From Pseudomonadota bacterium (lineage in GTDB: Bacteria; Pseudomonadota; Gammaproteobacteria; Burkholderiales; Burkholderiaceae_C), in contig JAEWBU010000198.1 of the NCBI GenBank assembly GCA_023390985.1, positions 1 through 5,705 on the forward strand: 5,705 nt of DNA, in the 5' to 3' direction. Within the stretch, counting starts at the first letter, position 1; the number at the start of each line of letters is the position of its first letter. Positions 1 through 5,104 of the stretch are shown here, piece by piece. The position numbers and the translations under genes are program-made. The notes beneath the pieces are model-generated. The model was not told where the DNA came from, did not search any database, and saw only the letters and a program-made list of their open reading frames with translations.

Positions 1-275
1 CTGCACAGGCGCCGATCGCCGTGCCGCCCGCGTCCGCGGTGCCTGCCGCGGCCGCTGCTCCCGCGATCGCCAACGCCCCGCCGCCCGGCCTGCCGCAGCT
101 CGCGGTGAGCGGCGGCGTCTATTCGCAGAATCCGGCGCAGCGGATGCTGATCGTCAACGGGCTGGTGTTCAACGAGGGCAGCGAAGTGGCGAGCGGCGTG
201 CGGCTGGAACAGGTGCGCGCCGACAAGAAGGCCGTGCTGAACTTCAACGGCCAGCGCTTCACGCTGCCCTACTGA
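1..275 (+). CDS. gspB: GspB-like type II secretion accessory protein, C-terminal part (5' partial)
   Basis: Only the last 90 or so codons are in the window; the frame is open to the left edge, so the true start lies upstream. The visible N-terminal stretch is an Ala/Pro-rich linker of low complexity, typical of the periplasmic linker that follows a single transmembrane helix in GspB/ExeB-type proteins. The last ~60 residues match the compact C-terminal domain of this family: an LPQLAVSG strand, the YSQNPAQRMLIVNG core, an EGSEV turn, a VRLEQV strand, and a terminal GQRFTLPY resembling the family's usual 'G-x-RF' ending. Family members work with the GspA ATPase to help place the GspD secretin in the outer membrane, acting from the inner membrane into the periplasm. 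This role is inferred from the domain; gspA would be expected just upstream but is not visible. The stop codon (273-275) lies inside the 3' end of the opposing gene. Confidence 0.8.
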   Translation, partial: AQAPIAVPPASAVPAAAAAPAIANAPPPGLPQLAVSGGVYSQNPAQRMLIVNGLVFNEGSEVASGVRLEQVRADKKAVLNFNGQRFTLPY

Positions 276-946
276 CTGGCGTTCATCGGCGGCTGGAACA
301 CGGACCAGCGGCCTTCGCGGAACAGGTACAGCGCCGACGAGACCCGGCTGCGGTTCGAGGCCGCATAGATCGCCGCCGCGCTGAAGCGTAGCGCCGCCAC
401 CGCCTCCTCGTCGTCCGCCGGGGCGTAGAGCAGGCCGCCGCGCTGCGGCACCGCCACCACCAGGCCCTGCGCATGGCGCTCCTCCAGCGATCGCCAGAAC
501 GGCCGGTCGAGGAAGTAGCTGCTGTTCAGGTCGTCGGCGCGGCCCAGCACCTGCATCAGCCCGCCGCGCCAGGGGCGCACCGTCGGCTCGCCGTAGGTGC
601 GGCGCATGTTGCGCACCGCGAGGTCGAGCGCCTGGTCGGGTTCCAGGTGCAGGCGGTCCAGGTCTTCGGAGGAGGCGCTCTGCAGATGCGCCTTGCCGTC
701 GAACACGAGCCGGATGTGCATGTCGCCGACGTAGCGGAACCAGCTCGTCTCCAGTTCCACCTCGCTGCCGTCGGGCAGCTGCGCGCGCAACGTGCCGTAG
801 GGCTGCAGCGTCTCGCGCTCCTGGCTGATGCCGGCCGACTCCCGCAGCACGGCGAGCAGGTTGCCCGCCTCCGTGTCGAATGCCTCCTGCGCGTGCACGC
901 CGCACATCGCGAGCGTCGTCGCGATCACGGCCAGAACCTTCTTCAT
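269..946 (-). CDS. Exported DUF1444-like protein of unknown function
   Basis: A 225-residue protein. The start is placed at the ATG at 944-946 because it follows an AGGAG at 7 nt spacing and opens a clear signal peptide: MKK, a hydrophobic core to about residue 15, and likely cleavage after VHA (residue 19). The longer frame up to 1120 adds 58 residues with no signal-like or family character. Cys15 sits in 'LAMC', but Met at -1 is a poor lipobox, so a soluble periplasmic protein is more likely than a lipoprotein. The mature part resembles the DUF1444 pattern: a Leu/Asp-rich helix ending in an Asn (NMRRTYG, ~113-119), an SSYFLDRPFW segment (~142-151), VVAVPQRGGLL (~163-173, where the family typically has P-x-R-D, here R-G), and a closing strand pair SALYLF / GRWSVFQ (~204-218). 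I recognise no catalytic residues and no function is assigned. It is divergent from the bactofilin gene and convergent with gspB, overlapping it by 7 bp. Confidence 0.75.
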   Translation of the reverse strand: MKKVLAVIATTLAMCGVHAQEAFDTEAGNLLAVLRESAGISQERETLQPYGTLRAQLPDGSEVELETSWFRYVGDMHIRLVFDGKAHLQSASSEDLDRLHLEPDQALDLAVRNMRRTYGEPTVRPWRGGLMQVLGRADDLNSSYFLDRPFWRSLEERHAQGLVVAVPQRGGLLYAPADDEEAVAALRFSAAAIYAASNRSRVSSALYLFREGRWSVFQPPMNASQ

Positions 947-953
947 CCCTGTG

Positions 954-958
954 CTCCT
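954..958 (-). promoter_or_regulatory. Ribosome binding site of the exported DUF1444-like gene
   Basis: On the minus strand this reads AGGAG, 7 nt before the ATG at 944-946. It is a near-optimal Shine-Dalgarno and decides the start in favour of the signal-peptide-bearing form over the upstream in-frame ATGs between 950 and 1120. Confidence 0.75.
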
Positions 959-1128
959 GTCGTTCAACGCATCGTGCAACGCGCCGACAAGCCCGGCAAC
1001 CCGTGTTACACGATGTGTGGCGGTTGGGCTGCTTCGGCGTGCAACGTAAACGGTTACGGAACTTGCTGAGCCAACCATGGTTGTAAGCGAGCTCATCCCT
1101 AGCATCCGAGGCTCAACCACCCCACCTC

Positions 1129-1133
1129 AGAGG
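1129..1133 (+). promoter_or_regulatory. Ribosome binding site of the bactofilin gene
   Basis: AGAGG lies 8 nt before the ATG at 1142-1144, a reasonable Shine-Dalgarno that supports this start. Confidence 0.6.
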
Positions 1134-1141
1134 TACTCCCG

Positions 1142-1657
1142 ATGGCACTGCAGTCCCCCTTCTTCAACAACGGCAAGCGTGAAGACATCCGTCCCAACAC
1201 GCCCAATGGCGCCGCCCTGAACACGGCCGCTGCCGCCACCACCGTCGCCCCCGTCGTGAACAGTGCCCCGGCGCAAGAGGGTGAAGCCAAGCTGACCGTC
1301 GGCCCGAACATCAAGCTCAAGGGCGTGGAAATCACCGACTGCGACACGCTGGTGGTCGAGGGTTCGGTCGAGGCCACCATGGACTCGCGCATGATCCAGA
1401 TCTCCGAGCGCGGCTCGTTCAAGGGCTCCGCCGAGATCGACGTGGCCGAGATCCGCGGCTCCTTCGACGGCAACCTGACCGTCCGCCAGAAGCTGGTGAT
1501 CTACTCGACCGGCAAGGTCACCGGCCGCATCCGTTACGGCAAGGTCGTGATCGAAGAGGGCGGCCAGCTCTCCGGCGAGATCGAGTTCGGCGCTTCCGCG
1601 TCCACCGCCACCACCAGCACCGCCCGTCCGGCCACGCCCAAGCTGCAGGTCGCCTGA
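1142..1657 (+). CDS. Bactofilin (polymer-forming cytoskeletal protein)
   Basis: A 171-residue protein with the standard three-part bactofilin layout. Residues 1-49 are a disordered Ala/Thr/Pro-rich tail that begins with the hydrophobic patch LQSPFF. Residues ~50-150 are the right-handed beta-helix domain, opening with LTVGPNIKLKG and followed by regularly spaced glycine turns (VEGSVEA, FKGSAEID, FDGNLTV, VTGRIRY, LSGEIEF). A short Ala/Thr/Ser/Pro tail ends in PKLQVA. Bactofilins polymerise end to end without nucleotide into membrane-associated filaments or sheets that position cell-wall enzymes, stalk or polar machinery. The short hydrophobic N-terminal patch could serve membrane attachment; that is inference. 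Length and domain are normal for the family. No M23 peptidase gene, a frequent partner, is adjacent here; the gene stands alone with its own terminator 20 nt after the stop. The cellular role in this organism cannot be told from sequence. Confidence 0.92.
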   Translation: MALQSPFFNNGKREDIRPNTPNGAALNTAAAATTVAPVVNSAPAQEGEAKLTVGPNIKLKGVEITDCDTLVVEGSVEATMDSRMIQISERGSFKGSAEIDVAEIRGSFDGNLTVRQKLVIYSTGKVTGRIRYGKVVIEEGGQLSGEIEFGASASTATTSTARPATPKLQVA

Positions 1658-1677
1658 GCTTCGACGAATCGACAACG

Positions 1678-1708
1678 AAAAAGCGCGGCTGATGCCGCGC
1701 TTTTTTTT
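1678..1708 (+). terminator. Rho-independent terminator of the bactofilin gene, probably bidirectional
   Basis: A perfect 7-bp GC stem, GCGCGGC (1683-1689) with GCCGCGC (1694-1700), closes a TGAT loop and is followed by eight T (1701-1708). The five A before the stem can extend it and give a five-U tail on the opposite strand, so the same hairpin can also end transcription of the minus-strand operon whose last stop codon is at 1808. It starts 20 nt after the bactofilin stop. Confidence 0.9.
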
Positions 1709-1710
1709 CC

Positions 1711-1799
1711 CGTCATCCCCGCGAAGGCGGGGATCCAGAGCTTCCTTCGAGCTCCGCAGAAGGCGGACGCCCTGGATTCCCGCCTTCGCGGGAATGACG
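1711..1799. repeat. Two-armed palindromic repeat (REP-like element)
   Basis: Two 28-bp arms (1711-1738 and 1772-1799) are inverted copies matching at 26 of 28 positions, separated by 33 bp. Each arm is itself a perfect 8-bp hairpin: 1715-1722 with 1727-1734 around a GAAG loop, and 1776-1783 with 1788-1795 around a CTTC loop. The arm sequence, starting GTCAT and centred on CCCGCGAAGGCGGG, matches a dispersed palindrome I know from intergenic regions of many GC-rich proteobacteria, so more copies are expected in the genome. It lies between the terminator hairpin and the 3' end of the minus-strand operon, 8 bp from that operon's last stop codon. No protein is encoded in it; the open frame crossing it is incidental. 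Confidence 0.88.
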
Positions 1800-1807
1800 A
1801 AGAAGGC

Positions 1808-2686
1808 TCAGACCGCGCTGCGATGCCGCGCGACGCAGGTATCCAGCACCTCGCCCGCCTCCCGCTGCCACCAGTCCTGGGTGGAGAAGATCTCCACCTC
1901 GCTGTAGCCGGCGAAGCCCTGGGCTTCGACCCAGCCGCGGATGCGCGGGATGTCGATGACGCCGTCGCCCATCATCCCGCGGTCGTTCAGCAGGTCGCGC
2001 GTCGGCGTCAGCCAGTCGCAGACGTGGAAGGCCAGCAGCCGCTCGCGGCCCGCGCGCTCGATCTGCTCGCGCAGCTTCGGGTCCCACCACACGTGGTAGA
2101 CGTCCACCGCGACACCCAGCGCGCCGGAGCGGGAAGGATCGAGCGCGTCGCAGACATCCAACGCCTGCTCCATCGTGTTGATGCACGCGCGGTCGGCCGC
2201 GTACATCGGATGCAGCGGCTCGATGGCCAGCGGCATGCCGGCGGCGCGCGAATGATCCAGCAGCCGGCCGATTCCGTCGTGCACCTGCTGGCGCGACAGC
2301 GCGATGTCCTTGTGCGCCGCGCGGCCGCCCAGCGCGCCGGGCAGGGCGCCGACCACCAGCACCAGGCAGGCGGCGTTGAGCTCTCGCGCTTCTTCCAGGG
2401 CCCGAAGGTTCTCGTCGTCGGCGGCCTTCAGGCCGGCGTCGTCGGTGGCGGTGAACATGCCGCCGCGGCAGTAGCCCGAGAGCTCCAGGCCGAGCGACCT
2501 GACCTGGCGCGACACGTTGGCCAGGCCCGCGGCCGCCACCTGGTCGCGCCAGGGCGACACGGCGCGGATGCCGCGTTGCGCGCACGCGTCGAGGATGTCC
2601 GCCAGCGGCAGGTCCTGGCCGCGGCTCTTGCGCACGGTGGCCGTGTTGATCGACAGCCAGCGATGGTCCTGCGAGAAGTCGCGCAT
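1808..2686 (-). CDS. Sugar phosphate isomerase/epimerase-like TIM-barrel protein
   Basis: A 292-residue protein of the xylose-isomerase-like / AP endonuclease 2 TIM-barrel superfamily, a usual length for single-domain members. These cytoplasmic enzymes bind a divalent metal and isomerise, epimerise, dehydrate or cleave sugars and keto-sugars. The expected metal-binding pattern is visible: Glu156 in AIEPLHP, Asp195 and His198 in VDVYHVWWDP, His221 in AFHVCDW, and Glu265 in SEVEIFS. SGYCRGG (~70-76) lies at a strand end near the active site. The gene is the last of the minus-strand operon, starting 4 bp after the DUF993 stop codon. Its own Shine-Dalgarno is poor: only GAGG overlapping that stop codon, very close to the ATG, so translation probably depends on coupling. 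The family call is firm; the precise reaction and substrate are not determinable. 3-keto-glycoside lyase/epimerase, inosose-type isomerase and hydroxypyruvate-isomerase-like activity are all possible. Confidence 0.87.
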   Translation of the reverse strand: MRDFSQDHRWLSINTATVRKSRGQDLPLADILDACAQRGIRAVSPWRDQVAAAGLANVSRQVRSLGLELSGYCRGGMFTATDDAGLKAADDENLRALEEARELNAACLVLVVGALPGALGGRAAHKDIALSRQQVHDGIGRLLDHSRAAGMPLAIEPLHPMYAADRACINTMEQALDVCDALDPSRSGALGVAVDVYHVWWDPKLREQIERAGRERLLAFHVCDWLTPTRDLLNDRGMMGDGVIDIPRIRGWVEAQGFAGYSEVEIFSTQDWWQREAGEVLDTCVARHRSAV

Positions 2687-2690
2687 CGCC

Positions 2691-3878
2691 TCAGGACCCG
2701 ACGCCGTGCACGGCCAGCAGCGAGTTCATGCGGCGCGCCGCCAGCTCGGGCTGCTCCAGCAGGTTGGCCGCGTCGGCCAGGCGGAACAGCTCGGCCAGGT
2801 GCGGCAGGCTGCGCGTGCTCTGCTGGCCGCCGACCATGGTGAAGTGCTTCTGGTGGCCGTTGAGCCAGGCCATGAACACCACGCCGGTTTTGTAGAAGCG
2901 CGTGGGCGCCGCGAAGATGTGGCGCGACAGCGGCACCGTGGGGCCCAGGATCGCGTGGAAGCGATCCAGGTTGCCCTGCGCCAGCTCGCCCAGCGCCGCG
3001 CTCGCCGCCGGTGCGATGGCGTCGAAGATCCCCAGCAGCGCGTCGCTCTTGCCGTGGGTGGGCTCGGCGCCGAAGCCATCGCCGGCGATCAGCTCGGCGT
3101 AGTTGAAGTCGTCGCCCGTGTACATGCGCACGCCCGCGGGCAGACGGCGGCGCATGGCGATCTCCTTGTCCTTGTCCAGCAGCGAGATCTTGATGCCGTC
3201 CACCTTGGAAGCGCGGGCGGTGATGATGCCCAGCGCGGTGTCCATCGCGGCGTCGACGTCGCGCGTGCCCCAGTAGCCGGCCAGCGCGGGATCGAACATC
3301 TCGCCCAGCCAGTGCAGGATCACCGGCTGCTTCGCCTGCGACAGGATGCGGCCGTACACCTTCTCGTAGTCGGCCGGGCCTTTGGCGACGCGGGCCAGCG
3401 CGCGGCTGGCCATCACGATCAGGCGGCCGCCGAGCTTCTCGATGGCCTCCATCTGCTCCTCGTAGCCGCGGATCACGTCGTCGACGGTCTTCACTTCGTC
3501 GATCGCCAGGTGGTCGGTGCCGCAGCCCGAAGCCACCAGCGCACCCGGGTAGTCGCGCGCCGCGTCCAGCGAGCGGCGGATCAGCTCCAGCGAGGTGGGC
3601 CAGTCCAGGCCCATGCCGCGCTGCGCCGTGTCCATCGCTTCCGCCACGCCCAGGCCCAGCGACCAGAGGCGCTGGCGGTAGGCGATGGTGGTGTCCCAGT
3701 CGACCGCCGCGGTCAGCCAGGGATCGACCGCGGCCAGCGGGTCGGCCACCACGTGGGCGGCCGAGTAGGCGATGCGGTTGAACTTCACGCCCTGGGCGGG
3801 CCGCACCGGGGCGGTGCCGCGCAGCGTGTAGTCCTCCAGCGCGCCGGAGCGCGCCGGCAGCTTCAAGGTGATGGCCAT
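2691..3878 (-). CDS. DUF993 family protein, dihydrodipicolinate-synthase-like TIM barrel
   Basis: A 395-residue protein that I recognise as a DUF993 member, a poorly characterised group related to the class I lyases of the DHDPS/N-acetylneuraminate lyase superfamily. Landmarks line up with that fold: an early 'G-x-D-W-P' segment before a helix (SLELIRRSLDAA, ~96-107), ASGCGTDHL (~116-124), a QPVILHW strand (~184-190), the VDGIKIS strand with Lys230 where the Schiff-base lysine is expected (~226-232), and MYTGDDFNY (~252-260) followed by a Gly-rich turn. The tyrosine normally found in the 'Y-N-x-P' motif of strand 5 is absent; His189-Trp190 stand there. The expected chemistry is pyruvate- or keto-acid-type aldol cleavage or dehydration in the cytoplasm, but this is inferred. 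The protein is longer than ordinary DHDPS (~300 residues), mainly at both ends. It starts 13 bp after the oxidoreductase stop, with GAGGA overlapping that stop. Confidence 0.85.
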   Translation of the reverse strand: MAITLKLPARSGALEDYTLRGTAPVRPAQGVKFNRIAYSAAHVVADPLAAVDPWLTAAVDWDTTIAYRQRLWSLGLGVAEAMDTAQRGMGLDWPTSLELIRRSLDAARDYPGALVASGCGTDHLAIDEVKTVDDVIRGYEEQMEAIEKLGGRLIVMASRALARVAKGPADYEKVYGRILSQAKQPVILHWLGEMFDPALAGYWGTRDVDAAMDTALGIITARASKVDGIKISLLDKDKEIAMRRRLPAGVRMYTGDDFNYAELIAGDGFGAEPTHGKSDALLGIFDAIAPAASAALGELAQGNLDRFHAILGPTVPLSRHIFAAPTRFYKTGVVFMAWLNGHQKHFTMVGGQQSTRSLPHLAELFRLADAANLLEQPELAARRMNSLLAVHGVGS

Positions 3879-3888
3879 CGCGTTGCTT

Positions 3889-3893
3889 TCCTC
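3889..3893 (-). promoter_or_regulatory. Ribosome binding site of the DUF993 gene, overlapping the upstream stop codon
   Basis: On the minus strand GAGGA overlaps the TGA of the oxidoreductase gene (3892-3894), with 10 nt to the ATG at 3876-3878. This fixes the start and suggests that ribosomes ending on the upstream gene can reinitiate here. Confidence 0.65.
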
Positions 3894-5055
3894 AGATCTT
3901 CAGCGGCGGCACGTCGACGAAGCGGCGTTCCTTCCAGCTTTGCAGCGCGGCTTCGACCAGCTGCACGCCCTTGGCGCCTTCCGGCAGGGTCCAGGTGTAC
4001 GGCGCGTCTTCCACGACGTGGCGGATGAAGTGCTCCCACTGGATTTTGAAGCCGTTGTCGTAGAACTCCGTGTCGGGCACTTCCTGCCACTGGTCGAAGA
4101 AGTTCATCGGCTGCTTGACCTCGGGGTTCCACACCGGGCGCGGCGTGGCCACGCGGCTCTGGGCGCGACATTCGGTCAGCGTGGCGACGGCCGAACCATG
4201 CGTGCCGTCGACGTGGAAGGTCACCAGGTCGTCGCGGCGCACGCGCGTCGCCCACGACATGTTCAGCTGGGCGATGATGGGCTCGCCGTCGTGGCCGGTG
4301 ATCTCGGCGATGGCGTAGGCCGCGTCGTCGGCCGTGGCCTTGTACTTCTTGCCGCTCTCGTCCCAACGCTCGGGGATGTGGGTCGCGCCCAGGCAGCTGA
4401 TCGACTTGACCTCGCCGAACAGGTTGTCCAGCACGTAGCGCCAGTGGCACATCATGTCCAGGATCATCCCGCCGCCGTCCTCGGTGCGGTAGTTCCAGCT
4501 CGGACGCTGGATCGGCTGCAGGTCGCCTTCGAACACCCAGTAGCCGAACTCCAGGCGCAGCGACAGCATGCGGCCGAAGAAGCCGGAGCGGCGCAGCATG
4601 TCGAGCTTGCGCAGGCCGGGCAGGAACAGCTTGTCCTGCACGGCGCCGTGCTTCAGGCCCGACTTCTTCGCCGTCTGAGCGATGTCCATCGCCTCGGCCA
4701 GCGTCGTGGCGATGGGCTTCTCGCAGTACACGTGCTTGCCGGCGCGCAGCGCCTTGGCCAGCAGGGTGGGGCGCATCTGCGTGGTGCCGGCGTCGAAGAA
4801 CACCGAGTCCTGCGGATTGGCCAGGGCCTTGTCGAGGTCGGTGCCCCAGCGCTCGATCCTGTGCGCGCGGGCCAGGGCTTCGATCTTCTCGGCGTTGCGG
4901 CCGATCAGGATCGGGTCGGGCATCACCTTGTCGCCGCTGGAGAGCGTCACGCCGCCCTGGTTGCGGATGGCGACGATGGAGCGGATCAGGTGCTGGTTCA
5001 TGCCCATGCGTCCGGTGACGCCGTGCATGATGATTCCGAGGCGCTGGGTGGCCAT
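3892..5055 (-). CDS. Gfo/Idh/MocA family NAD(P)-dependent oxidoreductase
   Basis: A 387-residue cytoplasmic dehydrogenase of the glucose-fructose oxidoreductase / inositol dehydrogenase / MocA family. The N-terminal Rossmann domain (~1-125) opens with a glycine motif, Gly7 to Gly18, and ends with the diagnostic CEKP (Glu112-Lys113-Pro114), whose lysine is a catalytic or cofactor-contacting residue in the family. The C-terminal alpha/beta domain carries GGGMILDMMCHW (194-205), matching the family's 'GGG-x-x-x-D-x-x-x-H' with Asp200 and His204 as substrate/acid-base candidates. Length is typical. Members oxidise a secondary hydroxyl of a sugar, cyclitol or sugar acid, or reduce the keto form, with NAD(P). 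The start at 5053-5055 is backed by AAGGA 8 nt upstream. It is the first enzyme gene after the binding-protein gene. The glycine loop HGVTGRMG is unusual for the family and recalls the one in dihydrodipicolinate reductase. The substrate is unknown. Confidence 0.9.
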   Translation of the reverse strand: MATQRLGIIMHGVTGRMGMNQHLIRSIVAIRNQGGVTLSSGDKVMPDPILIGRNAEKIEALARAHRIERWGTDLDKALANPQDSVFFDAGTTQMRPTLLAKALRAGKHVYCEKPIATTLAEAMDIAQTAKKSGLKHGAVQDKLFLPGLRKLDMLRRSGFFGRMLSLRLEFGYWVFEGDLQPIQRPSWNYRTEDGGGMILDMMCHWRYVLDNLFGEVKSISCLGATHIPERWDESGKKYKATADDAAYAIAEITGHDGEPIIAQLNMSWATRVRRDDLVTFHVDGTHGSAVATLTECRAQSRVATPRPVWNPEVKQPMNFFDQWQEVPDTEFYDNGFKIQWEHFIRHVVEDAPYTWTLPEGAKGVQLVEAALQSWKERRFVDVPPLKI

Positions 5056-5063
5056 GGCTTCAA

Positions 5064-5068
5064 TCCTT
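5064..5068 (-). promoter_or_regulatory. Ribosome binding site of the Gfo/Idh/MocA gene
   Basis: On the minus strand AAGGA lies 8 nt before the ATG at 5053-5055. It is the strongest Shine-Dalgarno among the three enzyme genes and sits just past the intercistronic hairpin. Confidence 0.65.
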
Positions 5069-5077
5069 CAGGTGGGA

Positions 5078-5097
5078 GCCGGCCCGCACGGGCCGGC
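5078..5097 (-). other. Intercistronic GC-only RNA hairpin
   Basis: A perfect 8-bp stem of G and C only, GCCGGCCC (5078-5085) with GGGCCGGC (5090-5097), closes a 4-nt loop. It occupies the 49-bp gap between the binding-protein stop (5105-5107) and the oxidoreductase start. There is no T tract on either side, so it is not a standard intrinsic terminator. Such hairpins after a binding-protein gene often protect the upstream message from 3' exonucleases and lower downstream expression; that role is inferred here. Confidence 0.7.
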
Positions 5098-5104
5098 GTT
5101 GGGG

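Larger units (their letters stand above)
947..1141. other. Divergent intergenic region with small palindromes
   Basis: This 195-bp gap separates two divergent genes and must hold both promoters or be reached by read-through. It contains CGTGT-T-ACACG (1002-1012), CGTAA-4-TTACG (1045-1058), the perfect 12-bp palindrome CAACCATGGTTG (1072-1083), and a direct repeat CGTGCAACG (973-981 and 1038-1046). GTTAC occurs at both 1005-1009 and 1053-1057. I could not find a convincing sigma-70 -35/-10 pair on either strand; the best plus-strand candidate (TTGGGC at 1024-1029, 17 nt, TAAACG at 1047-1052) matches the consensus at only three of six bases in each box. The palindromes could be operator sites, but short palindromes are also expected by chance. 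Confidence 0.35.

Noticed and set aside
930..946. Lipoprotein signal in the exported protein (Cys15 in LAMC)
   Set aside because: Met directly before Cys does not fit the lipobox, while VHA at residues 17-19 gives a good signal peptidase I site.
473..1069. Open frame (198 codons) on the plus strand opposite the exported protein gene
   Set aside because: It is antisense to a gene with a signal peptide, ribosome binding site and DUF1444-like pattern, and its translation is low-complexity Ala/Arg/Val/Gln/His.
947..1120. N-terminal extension of the exported DUF1444-like protein up to an ATG at 1118-1120
   Set aside because: The extension would bury the signal peptide behind 58 unremarkable residues, while the internal ATG has a well-spaced AGGAG.
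1127..1675. Open frame on the minus strand opposite the bactofilin gene
   Set aside because: Its translation is a Gly/Asp/Leu-rich mirror of the bactofilin codons and has no features of its own.
1711..1799. CRISPR array or insertion-sequence end
   Set aside because: There are only two inverted arms with one spacer, each arm is a hairpin, and there is no transposase gene or further direct repeat; a REP-like element fits better.
1823..2842. Open frame (339 codons) on the plus strand opposite the epimerase-like gene
   Set aside because: It overlaps real genes on the other strand, starts close to the repeat element without a ribosome binding site, and shows no domain.
2517..4028. Long open frame (503 codons) on the plus strand opposite the DUF993 gene
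   Set aside because: It lies antisense to two well-supported genes, is dominated by Ala, Arg, Gln, His and Val with no recognisable domain, and follows from strong GC bias at third positions of the genes on the other strand.
5078..5097. Intrinsic terminator ending the binding-protein transcript
   Set aside because: The stem is strong but has no T tract on the transcribed side, and the next gene follows within 23 bp with its own ribosome binding site.
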